A program made the translations under genes and the position numbers. A DNA stretch of 64,000 nt, taken from assembly GCA_902784755.1 (NCBI GenBank), contig CACZVX010000002.1:1-64000 (forward strand), written 5' to 3'. Shown here piece after piece: positions 7,557 to 15,590 of this stretch (position 1 is the first letter of the stretch; each line of letters begins with the position of its first letter). Below the pieces are notes generated by a model, which did not search any database, was not told where the DNA came from, and saw only the letters and a program-made list of their open reading frames with translations. Source of the stretch: an uncultured Prevotellaceae bacterium (lineage in GTDB: Bacteria; Bacteroidota; Bacteroidia; Bacteroidales; Bacteroidaceae).

Positions 7557-8198
7557 ATGACTTACGAATTCAAAGGCATCAAAATACTAATCTCCGACGT
7601 GGAGCCATTGCTCGATGAGCAGACTTTTCAGTGGAAACTAAAAAGCGTTTCTCCTGAAAGGCAGGAGAAGGCTGTCCGCTATAAGTTCCCGAAAGGTAGG
7701 GCGCTTAGTCTCGGAGCTGCCTTAGCCTTGGATGAACTCTTGCAGCAGCGTGGTTTGCGGGAATATGACCAGCATTATCTGACTGGCCCCCATGGGAAGC
7801 CTTCGCTGGCAGACCATCCCGATATTCATTTCAGTATTTCTCATACCTCCCACTTCGTGGCATGCGCGGTGGCTGATTTTGAGATAGGCATAGACATCCA
7901 GCATCTGGTAAATGCTAATGAAGCCTTGATGCGCCGCGTACTGTCAGACGAAGAATTTGAAGGGGTGATGTTAAAGGAAGGCAAACCTCGTCAAGAACTT
8001 TTTGCCCGTCTATGGGCTTTGAAGGAATCCTATCTGAAAGCCGTAGGAACAGGCATCACCGATGATTTCCCCGCCTTTTCCTTGGAGAATGACACCCCGC
8101 GACTCATCAATCGTCCCGGTTCCTTCTCCTTCTATGAATTCGACTTCCCCGATGGCAAAGGTGCCTTGTGCAGCCTTGATAAGGGGTTAAAAGGTTAA
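7557..8198 (+). CDS. 4'-phosphopantetheinyl transferase (Sfp superfamily)
   Basis: 213 residues. The enzyme moves phosphopantetheine from CoA to a serine of acyl- or peptidyl-carrier proteins. The magnesium/CoA motif GIDIQHL is at about 104-110 and the WALKESYLKAVGTGI motif at about 156-170, the two hallmarks of the Sfp-type family, with the preceding SISHT segment. Length fits the group. It starts 45 bases after the PEP/pyruvate-binding gene with a hairpin between. The last codons (DKGLKG) run straight into the palindromic repeat at 8202, so the natural C-terminus may have been altered. No NRPS/PKS genes are nearby; fatty-acid ACP is the likely target. Confidence 0.85.
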   Translation: MTYEFKGIKILISDVEPLLDEQTFQWKLKSVSPERQEKAVRYKFPKGRALSLGAALALDELLQQRGLREYDQHYLTGPHGKPSLADHPDIHFSISHTSHFVACAVADFEIGIDIQHLVNANEALMRRVLSDEEFEGVMLKEGKPRQELFARLWALKESYLKAVGTGITDDFPAFSLENDTPRLINRPGSFSFYEFDFPDGKGALCSLDKGLKG

Positions 8199-8201
8199 AG
8201 G

Positions 8202-8285
8202 GTTAATCGCCACTTCGTGGCTGTTTAAAGGTTTAAACGTCTTTCGTCCTTCCTCCTTTAACCAGCCACGAAGTGACGCTTAAAC
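8202..8285. repeat. Long imperfect inverted repeat in a gene-free stretch
   Basis: A left arm (8202-8231) and right arm (8255-8285) share CACTTCGTGGCTG in opposite orientation, with weaker matches on both sides. The core GCCAC-TTC-GTGGC is itself a small palindrome. TTTAA-rich motifs flank it. It looks like a REP-type extragenic palindrome and may stop transcription. In the remaining gene-free part (8286-8605) I see only the aquaporin promoter. Confidence 0.6.
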
Positions 8286-8531
8286 CCATACCCAAACCTT
8301 GACATAAATCAAGAAATGAATATATTACAAAGATTTAAACGGTTAAAAACTTGTGAGTTACATGAAATCATGGTAATTTTGCATCGTGTTTTTCATAGTA
8401 TTAGATTTAAGGTTAACAAGGTAGGAGTACGGCGGTACTCCATTTTTTTTGCCCTTTTTTCTTATAAACCTAAGAAAAGCGTTCTTTCTTCATTTTGTTA
8501 AATCGAAAAGTAATGTTTTTTGCCAAAATGC

Positions 8532-8562
8532 TTGCAAATAAAAAATAATTTAACTATTTTTG
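8532..8562 (+). promoter_or_regulatory. Aquaporin-transporter operon promoter
   Basis: TTG (8532-8534), 20 bases, TATTTTTG (8555-8562). The expected start near 8569 leaves about 37 bases before the ATG. Confidence 0.65.
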
Positions 8563-8605
8563 CGTTCAAAACATAGAACTTCATTAACTTTAAAATTGTT
8601 GTCTT

Positions 8606-9286
8606 ATGAAAAAGTATTTGGCAGAAGCAGTAGGCACGATGGTGCTTGTACTGATGGGTTGCGGCGCAGCCGTATCTCTGGGTTGTAACAATGCAGATCC
8701 CGAAACAGTAGTAGGAACTGCAATGGCCTTTGGTTTGGCAGTCGTAGCGATGGCTTACACCATTGGAGGTATCTCTGGTTGCCACATCAATCCCGCTATC
8801 ACATTAGGCGTTTTCCTGAGTGGCAAGATGAGCGGTAAAGACGCTTGCGGCTACATGTGCGGTCAGGTTATCGGTGGTATCATCGGCGCGCTCATTCTCT
8901 TCATCCTCACCTCTACTTCAGGTTTGGTGGGTACTGGAGCCAATGACCTGCAGGCTAACGGAGCCGGCACAATTCCTGTTCTGGGTGGTCTGCTCGCTGA
9001 GATTTTCTTCACCTGCGTATTCGTGCTCGTAGTGCTGGGCGCTACCGCTAAGACAAACGGTGCTACCAACAATTTCGCTGGTCTGGCTATCGGTCTTGCC
9101 CTGGTGCTCGTACACCTCTGCTGCATCCGTTACACAGGAACATCTGTGAACCCTGCCCGTTCCATCGGTCCCGCTCTCTTCCAGGGAGGAACAGCGCTTA
9201 CAAACCTTTGGATTTTCATCGTTGGCCCGCTGGTAGGAGGTGCTTGCGCTGCAGGTATCTGGAAGGCAATCGAAACAGAGAAATAA
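8606..9286 (+). CDS. aqpZ: Aquaporin (MIP family, AqpZ-like water channel)
   Basis: 226 residues, six membrane helices with two half-helices. Both NPA boxes are intact: HINPAITLG (N62-A64) and TSVNPARS (N182-A184). The aromatic/arginine filter reads F42, H170, T179, R185, with the same H-to-R spacing (15) as the water-selective E. coli AqpZ, which argues against a glycerol channel. Own promoter upstream; the MFS sugar transporter starts 3 bases after its stop, so the two are co-transcribed. The pairing may link osmotic balance with sugar uptake (inference). Confidence 0.92.
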   Translation: MKKYLAEAVGTMVLVLMGCGAAVSLGCNNADPETVVGTAMAFGLAVVAMAYTIGGISGCHINPAITLGVFLSGKMSGKDACGYMCGQVIGGIIGALILFILTSTSGLVGTGANDLQANGAGTIPVLGGLLAEIFFTCVFVLVVLGATAKTNGATNNFAGLAIGLALVLVHLCCIRYTGTSVNPARSIGPALFQGGTALTNLWIFIVGPLVGGACAAGIWKAIETEK

Positions 9287-9289
9287 TCG

Positions 9290-10501
9290 ATGGCTTCCCC
9301 AAAAGATAACGGAATATTCCGTCGTAACGGCATCAATTATTTGGTGCCGTTCGTTTTAATTACCACACTTTTCTTCCTCTGGGGATTTGCCCGAGCCATT
9401 CTTGACGTGCTCAACAAGCACTTCCAGAACGAGCTCAGCATTTCCATCACACAGTCGTCCCTGATTCAGGTGACTACTTATCTGGGCTATTTCCTGATGG
9501 CCATTCCCGCCGGACTCTTCATCAACCGCTATGGCTACCGCCGTGGCGTGGTGTTCGGACTGTTGTTGTTTGGTTTGGGTGCCTTGGCCTTTGTACCGGC
9601 AGAAAGTGGAGGCTTCTTCGCCTTTGTGGCGTGCCTCTTTGTCATCGGCTGTGGTCTTACCTTTTTGGAGACAGCAGCCAATCCATACAGTACGGAGTTA
9701 GGTTCTCCTGAAACAGCTTCCAGCCGTTTGAATCTCTCCCAGAGCTTTAACGGGATGGGATCACTATTCGCCACCTTTGCCATAGGTCAGTATCTATTTA
9801 ATAAGGTTGGCAATGTCACCACACCCTATTTAATTCTAGGCATCCTCGTACTGGGCATCGCTGTCGTTTTCTCCAAGGTCAAGTTGCCGGAGATTATTAA
9901 CGATGACGATGACCATGACGTTGAAAAGCTTGGCGGCCTTTCCAATATCCGAGAACTTTTCTCCAGTCATCCCATGTTTGTGTTGGGACTATTCTCGTTG
10001 TTGGCCTATGAAGTGGCAGAGATATCCATCAACAGCTATTTCATCAATTACGTTACGGGAAAAGGATGGATGAACGATAGTGTGGCCAGTATAGTGCTCA
10101 CGATAGCTTTAGCCTTTTTCATGGTAGGGCGCTTTGGGGGTAGCTGGATCATGCGACGTGTCAGCGGAGAGCGCATGTTGCTCATCTGTGCGGCAGGAAC
10201 CGTCTGCTGTATGATTTTGGTACTGCTGAACCTCGGTAAACTCTCGATGGTAGCATTGATCGGTAATTACCTCTTTGAGGCTATCATGTTCCCCACCATC
10301 TTCTCTTTGGCGTTGTCGGGCTTAGGGCGATTGACAAAGAGTGCCTCTTCGTTGCTGATGATGACCCCAGTGGGAGGTTGCGGTTTTCTGCTGATGGGCT
10401 ATGTTGCCGATCAGACCAACCTGACAATACCTTTCATCATCCCCTTATTGGGTTACAGCCTGATTCTTTTTTATGCTTTGCGGCTACAAAAAACGCGATA
10501 A
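9290..10501 (+). CDS. Sugar MFS transporter (FucP/GluP-like)
   Basis: 403 residues with about 12 hydrophobic segments. It is a major-facilitator permease of the fucose/glucose-galactose:H+ symporter group: FFLWGFARAILDVLNKHFQ at about residues 24-42 is the N-terminal signature of this group (FucP has FFLWGVANNLND), and INRYGYRRGVVFGLLLF is the loop 2-3 motif. It probably imports a monosaccharide across the inner membrane. Three bases follow the aquaporin stop; a terminator at 10527 ends the operon. Position just before PUL 1 suggests it may take up glucose released by that locus, but the strong terminator separates the transcription units. The exact sugar cannot be read from sequence. Confidence 0.85.
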   Translation: MASPKDNGIFRRNGINYLVPFVLITTLFFLWGFARAILDVLNKHFQNELSISITQSSLIQVTTYLGYFLMAIPAGLFINRYGYRRGVVFGLLLFGLGALAFVPAESGGFFAFVACLFVIGCGLTFLETAANPYSTELGSPETASSRLNLSQSFNGMGSLFATFAIGQYLFNKVGNVTTPYLILGILVLGIAVVFSKVKLPEIINDDDDHDVEKLGGLSNIRELFSSHPMFVLGLFSLLAYEVAEISINSYFINYVTGKGWMNDSVASIVLTIALAFFMVGRFGGSWIMRRVSGERMLLICAAGTVCCMILVLLNLGKLSMVALIGNYLFEAIMFPTIFSLALSGLGRLTKSASSLLMMTPVGGCGFLLMGYVADQTNLTIPFIIPLLGYSLILFYALRLQKTR

Positions 10502-10526
10502 TTGTTGTTTTTACACATCTATATTT

Positions 10527-10556
10527 AATCCACTTTCGCAAGAAGGTGGATTTTTT
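10527..10556 (+). terminator. Intrinsic terminator after the sugar transporter
   Basis: AATCCACTT (10527-10535) pairs with AAGGTGGATT (10543-10552, one G-T pair), followed by a T run to 10556. Confidence 0.8.
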
Positions 10557-10651
10557 ATAACTTATTGATATTCAACGAGAGATGTGGTTTCTGCCATTTG
10601 GAGAAATCCACTTTCTTGTTTTATTCCATTACAAAGTCTCGATTCTTCTAT

Positions 10652-10659
10652 TATCTTTG
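10652..10659 (+). promoter_or_regulatory. -7 box of PUL 1
   Basis: TATCTTTG matches the Bacteroidetes -7 consensus, but 20 bases upstream there is no TTTG (the region reads ACAAAG). A weak -33 is usual for PUL promoters that need an activator. The start would be near 10666, giving a leader of about 108 bases before susC. Confidence 0.5.
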
Positions 10660-10773
10660 CATCGCAAATCTTTCTCTGAGCCTATTAGATGCTTGGAACT
10701 GCTACAGAATAGCCTTCGCCTATAATAACGATTATTCATTATTCTATTATAACTAATAATTAAAAACCAAAGT

Positions 10774-13700
10774 ATGAAAAAAAGCAGGTTTCAAATTTTG
10801 TTGTTGGCATTATTTATGTCCATAACAATGTTTGCCCAGAAGCAAGTCTTCACGGGTACTGTGGTGGACAGCAATGGCGAGCCCGTTATCGGAGCCAGTG
10901 TTGTTCAAAAAGGTTCGTCCAACGGTTCTATTACCGATATGGATGGTAATTTTTCTGTGAATGTAGAGCCAGGTCAAGTGCTGACGATTTCTTTCGTCGG
11001 TTATAAGACTCAGGAAATCAAGGCAGCTCCCAACATGCGCGTTACCTTATTAGATGATGCAGCATTGCTGGAGGATGTGGTGGTAATCGGTTACGGTGTT
11101 CAGAAGAAGAGCGTCGTGACGGCTTCCATCGCAAAGGTCAGCTCGGAAGACCTCGAAGGTAAGACGCGTCTGCGCGCCGAAGATGCCCTGAAGGGTATGG
11201 CCGCCGGTGTGAATGTCACCTCAGCTTCTGGTCAGCCAGGTTCCAAGTCGATGATCCGTATCCGTGGTATCGGAACCATCAACGACTCTAATCCTCTTTA
11301 TATTATAGACGGTATGCCTACCGATCAGAACGGTATGGAATCAATCAACCCTTACGATATCGAGTCGATTGAGGTGCTGAAGGATGCTGCATCGGGTGCC
11401 ATCTATGGAGCCCGTGCCGCCAACGGTGTTATCCTTGTCACTACCAAGAAGGGTAAGCTGGGCAAGGCCTCTATCAACTATAACTTCTCCTATGGCTGGC
11501 AGTCAGCCTGGAAGAAGCGTGATGTGACGGGAGCTACCGACTATGCCATCCTGCAGAACGAGCGTTCCGTACAAACCGGCTCTGCTCCTCTCTATGCTGA
11601 TCCTTACAATCTCATCGATGCCAATGGTGACCCCATCAGGGGCTTTGGTACCAACTGGCAGGATCTGCTCTTCAACGACAATGCACCTATCCAGCAGCAT
11701 GACCTCTCCATCAGCGGTGTCTCAGAGAAAGTAAACTACTACCTCTCGCTGGGCTATTTCACACAGGAAGGTATTGTGGGCGGTAACTATGGACAGTCTA
11801 ACTATGACCGTCTGACACTGCGTTCGAACAACCAGTTCAACCTCTTCGACGATTCCAAGGAGCGCAACTTCCTGAATAAACTCGACTTGGGTGCAAACGT
11901 ATCTTATATGCGCGTGCATAATACAGGTATCGACGCCAACTCCACATGGGGCTCACCCCTCGGCTCAGCGCTCTATCTGGCTCCTACACTGCCTGTTACG
12001 CTGACACAGTTGGGTTACGAGGACGACGGTACCGCCCGTTATGCTCAGGCCATGATCGACCGCTACAGTGCCTATGACCTCTACTACGATGCCAACGGCA
12101 ATCCTTATACGATTCCCGGTTATGTGGGTAGCTATCAGGAGCAGAACAACCCCATCGCCATGATGCAGGGCAACCCCTCTAGAAACTGGAGCCACAAGTT
12201 CATGCCTAAGTTCTCGCTCGACCTGCAGTTGTTCGATGAACTCAGATATCACTTCACCTACAGTGCCGAGCTCTCTTTCTGGGGCTACGATGCAGCGACC
12301 AAACAGAAGTACTATCTCTCTGGTAACAACAATGCCGACCATACTTCGGCTACCTCTTATAAGGGTAATAACACTACCTGGCAGATTGAAAACACCCTGA
12401 CCTACGACAAGATCTTCGGCAAGCACACCATCGGTGTGGTGCTCGGACAGTCGGCCCTGAAGTTTAAGGGCGATGAGCTGGGCGGTTCTCACTGGAATCT
12501 GGTGAATATCGACAAGCCCTCTATCAACTATACCACAGGTGGCGATCTGGAACTCTCTACCGATGCAGATGGCAAGGTTACAGGTGCCAAGAGTTTGGTT
12601 GGCGCATGGGGCGGCCCATATACCCAACACCGTTTGTCTTCACTTTTTGCCCGTCTGAGCTATAACTATGACGAGCGCTATATGCTTCAGGCTACCATCC
12701 GTCGTGACGGTTCAAGTCGCTTCGGTGCCAACAATAAATATGGTACATTCCCCTCGGTATCTGTTGGTTGGAACATCATGAACGAAGACTTCATGAAAGA
12801 CACCCGCAGCTGGCTTAATAACCTGAAATTCCGTGCTAGCTGGGGTAAGAACGGTAACGATAACATCGGAGATTTCGCCTATACCACACTGACTGCAACG
12901 GGTGCTAGCAGCAACTATTACTTCGGACGCACTGCTGCGATGGTCTATGGCTCGAAAGCTAACCGCCTCTCCAATGAAGACCTGAAATGGGAGGAGAGTG
13001 AACAGACCGACCTCGGCCTCGACTTCGGCTTATGGAACAATAAGCTGACATTCTCTGTGGATTACTATATCAAGAAGACCAACGGCATGATCATCGAGAT
13101 GCCTATTCCCAGCTATGTTGGTGAGGCTCGTCCTTTGGCCAATGTCGGTGACATGAAGAACAGCGGTTGGGAGTTTGAACTTGGATACAAGTTCAACGTT
13201 GCCGATGCCCATTTCGCCATCAAGGGTAATGCTTCTTATCTGAAGAATGAGCTGAAGAACCTCGGTAACGATACCGGTTTCCTCAACTACGGCATCTCGC
13301 AGTTCAGCGACGGCGGTACCCGTGCAGAGAACGGACAGCCGTTCCCCTTCTTCTATGGATATAAGACAGCCGGCATCATCCAGAATGCTGCCGAAGCTGC
13401 AGACTACAATAATAAATATGGTACCAGCAAACAGCCAGGCGACTTCCGTTTCGTGGATACAAACGGCGACGGTAAGATCAACAGCGACGACCGTACCAAT
13501 ATCGGTAATGGTGTGCCCGACTGGACCTTCGGTCTGAACTTCGATGCCGAATGGAAGGGCTTCGACCTGAGCGTCTTCTTCCAGGGCGTGAGCGGTGCCG
13601 ACGTGTTCGATGCTACCTACCGTCAGGACATTGCCTCCGGTAACTATCCCACCTGGGTGCTCCAGCGTTGGACAGGTGAAGGCACTTCGAACACTGTACC

Positions 13701-13989
13701 TACACTGGGTAAGTCGGAAAACTGGGTATGCAGCGACATGTACATTCAGGACGGCAGCTACCTGCGCCTGAAGAATATCACGCTGGGCTACACCCTGCCT
13801 CGCAGCATCACGAACAAGATTAATATCAGTCGTCTGCGCATCTACGCCCGCGCTGAGAACCTCTTCACTTTGACCAAATACTGGGGCTTCGATCCTGAAA
13901 TTGGTTCCGGTTCTACCTCTCTCGGTGTCGACTATGGAGTCTATCCGCAGGCACGTACCTACACCGTTGGTTTCAATATCTCACTCTAA
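10774..13989 (+). CDS. SusC-like TonB-dependent outer-membrane transporter (PUL 1)
   Basis: 1071 residues. Signal peptide (about 1-21, ending MFAQ); a carboxypeptidase-regulatory-like domain (about 25-100, GTVVDSNGEPVIGASV...SFVGYKTQEI); then a plug domain starting VVVIGYGVQKKSVVTASI and the stretch ESIEVLKDAASGAIYGARAA; the rest is a 22-strand barrel ending in aromatic FNISL. It forms the channel that imports glycan fragments into the periplasm with energy from TonB, together with the SusD lid encoded 20 bases downstream. First gene of the PUL; substrate is inferred from its GH16, GH5 and GH3 neighbours as a beta-glucan. Confidence 0.95.
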   Translation: MKKSRFQILLLALFMSITMFAQKQVFTGTVVDSNGEPVIGASVVQKGSSNGSITDMDGNFSVNVEPGQVLTISFVGYKTQEIKAAPNMRVTLLDDAALLEDVVVIGYGVQKKSVVTASIAKVSSEDLEGKTRLRAEDALKGMAAGVNVTSASGQPGSKSMIRIRGIGTINDSNPLYIIDGMPTDQNGMESINPYDIESIEVLKDAASGAIYGARAANGVILVTTKKGKLGKASINYNFSYGWQSAWKKRDVTGATDYAILQNERSVQTGSAPLYADPYNLIDANGDPIRGFGTNWQDLLFNDNAPIQQHDLSISGVSEKVNYYLSLGYFTQEGIVGGNYGQSNYDRLTLRSNNQFNLFDDSKERNFLNKLDLGANVSYMRVHNTGIDANSTWGSPLGSALYLAPTLPVTLTQLGYEDDGTARYAQAMIDRYSAYDLYYDANGNPYTIPGYVGSYQEQNNPIAMMQGNPSRNWSHKFMPKFSLDLQLFDELRYHFTYSAELSFWGYDAATKQKYYLSGNNNADHTSATSYKGNNTTWQIENTLTYDKIFGKHTIGVVLGQSALKFKGDELGGSHWNLVNIDKPSINYTTGGDLELSTDADGKVTGAKSLVGAWGGPYTQHRLSSLFARLSYNYDERYMLQATIRRDGSSRFGANNKYGTFPSVSVGWNIMNEDFMKDTRSWLNNLKFRASWGKNGNDNIGDFAYTTLTATGASSNYYFGRTAAMVYGSKANRLSNEDLKWEESEQTDLGLDFGLWNNKLTFSVDYYIKKTNGMIIEMPIPSYVGEARPLANVGDMKNSGWEFELGYKFNVADAHFAIKGNASYLKNELKNLGNDTGFLNYGISQFSDGGTRAENGQPFPFFYGYKTAGIIQNAAEAADYNNKYGTSKQPGDFRFVDTNGDGKINSDDRTNIGNGVPDWTFGLNFDAEWKGFDLSVFFQGVSGADVFDATYRQDIASGNYPTWVLQRWTGEGTSNTVPTLGKSENWVCSDMYIQDGSYLRLKNITLGYTLPRSITNKINISRLRIYARAENLFTLTKYWGFDPEIGSGSTSLGVDYGVYPQARTYTVGFNISL

Positions 13990-14009
13990 ACATAAAAAGA
14001 ATATACAAT

Positions 14010-15551
14010 ATGAAAAAGCATATTATCATCATAGCAGGTTTCTGCGCAGCAGTATTGATGCTGGCATCCTGCAGCGACGAATTCCTGGAGGTGAAGAATC
14101 CAACGGGAGAGCCTCTGGAAGAATACTACACCACCGAGGAGACACTGAACGAGGCCCTTACCTCGGCCTACGCTCCTCTGCACTGGCCCGACTGGGACGG
14201 CACAGCCTACAACGATCTCACGGTAGACGGCGAGATTATGGGCGACGACTTCTGGGTAGGCGGTGCCAATGCCACCGACAACGAGCACTGGCACAAGCTC
14301 TTCAACTTCGAGGGCAACGGCAATCAGACTTTGGCTACCCTTTGGGGCGATTTCTACAGCGGCATCAAGCGCTGCAACGACGCCATCAAGTATGCAGGAT
14401 GGCCAGGCAAGGCCAGCGACAACTTCCGCCGCTCGATGGAGATGCAGGCCCGTTTGCTCCGCGTGTACTATTATAATATCCTGTGGCACTACTATGGTAA
14501 CGTGCCCTTCTATCTGGAGAACCTCGCTCTGCCTTACACAGCCCCACAACTTACAGCCGACGAGATTTATAACCAGTTGCTCCCTGAACTGGAAGAGATT
14601 ATCGCTTCGAATGTGCTGCCTATGCGCTGGGAGGCTGCTGAGAGCGGTCGCGTCAGTCAGGCATTCGCCTACATGCTCTATGCCGAGATGGTGATGTACC
14701 AGAACGATGCAGCCCGTCTGCCACAGGCACTGAAGTATATGAAGCAGATTATCGGCGACAGCAGCTATTCGCTGAATCCCGATTTTGCCGACCTTTGGTC
14801 GGAGAATGGTGAGTGGTGCTCAGAGAGTATCTTCGAGATTAATTACAATGACGATCAGGCACAGCGCGACTGGGGTGATGCAGCCATCAATGCCGGCGGT
14901 ACGGTATTCCCCACACTCTGCTCTCCCAACAGCTGGGGTGGCGGCGAAGGCTGGGACAGCGGTAACGATGGCTGGGGCTTCCTCCCTGTGAAACTTGAAA
15001 CCTACAATATGTATGCCGAAAACGACAAACGTCGTGACGTGACCATCTGGGACGTACGTGGCTACACCTATACCGAACGCTATCAGGACACTCACCTCTG
15101 GCATGGCAAGTATCGTCCGCAGTCTGCCAACAATAAGGACTGTCCCACCTCAAAGAACTTGAACTATAACAACAATAAGCGCATCTACCGCTATGCCGAG
15201 ACCTTGCTCAACGCTGCCGAGCTGCTGCTTGAGACAGGAGGCAGTGCATCAGAGGCCGCCGGTTATGTGAACGAGGTTCGTGCCCGTGCAGGACTTGAGG
15301 CCCTCACCAACGTCACTCTCGACGATATCCTCAACGAGCGTCACCTGGAGTTCTGCGGCGAAGGCAAGCGCTATTTCGACCTTGTACGTGCCGAGGGCAT
15401 CAGCGGTGTCACCACAGAGAAGGCCACCGTGAAGCTCGTGCCCGACACCTACGGCTATCGCACCAACTCTTGGACTCCCAGCAAGAAGCACATCCCTCTG
15501 GCACAATCAGAGCTTGATGCCGACCCAACGCTGGTTCAGAACAACTATTAA
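14010..15551 (+). CDS. SusD-like surface glycan-binding lipoprotein (PUL 1)
   Basis: 513 residues. Lipoprotein signal with lipobox MLASC (Cys about 21), then the RagB/SusD fold of TPR-like helices: N-terminal FLEVKNPTGEPLEEYYTTEETLNEALTSAY-type region and the conserved C-terminal block NERHLEFCGEGKRYFDLVRAE (about 434-454), the hallmark of the family. Sits as a lid on the SusC barrel and captures oligosaccharide. It lies 20 bases after susC and 39 before the next lipoprotein gene, clearly in one operon. Confidence 0.95.
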   Translation: MKKHIIIIAGFCAAVLMLASCSDEFLEVKNPTGEPLEEYYTTEETLNEALTSAYAPLHWPDWDGTAYNDLTVDGEIMGDDFWVGGANATDNEHWHKLFNFEGNGNQTLATLWGDFYSGIKRCNDAIKYAGWPGKASDNFRRSMEMQARLLRVYYYNILWHYYGNVPFYLENLALPYTAPQLTADEIYNQLLPELEEIIASNVLPMRWEAAESGRVSQAFAYMLYAEMVMYQNDAARLPQALKYMKQIIGDSSYSLNPDFADLWSENGEWCSESIFEINYNDDQAQRDWGDAAINAGGTVFPTLCSPNSWGGGEGWDSGNDGWGFLPVKLETYNMYAENDKRRDVTIWDVRGYTYTERYQDTHLWHGKYRPQSANNKDCPTSKNLNYNNNKRIYRYAETLLNAAELLLETGGSASEAAGYVNEVRARAGLEALTNVTLDDILNERHLEFCGEGKRYFDLVRAEGISGVTTEKATVKLVPDTYGYRTNSWTPSKKHIPLAQSELDADPTLVQNNY

Positions 15552-15590
15552 TACGACAAAGAATATCACGAATTAAACGATTTTTAGAAT

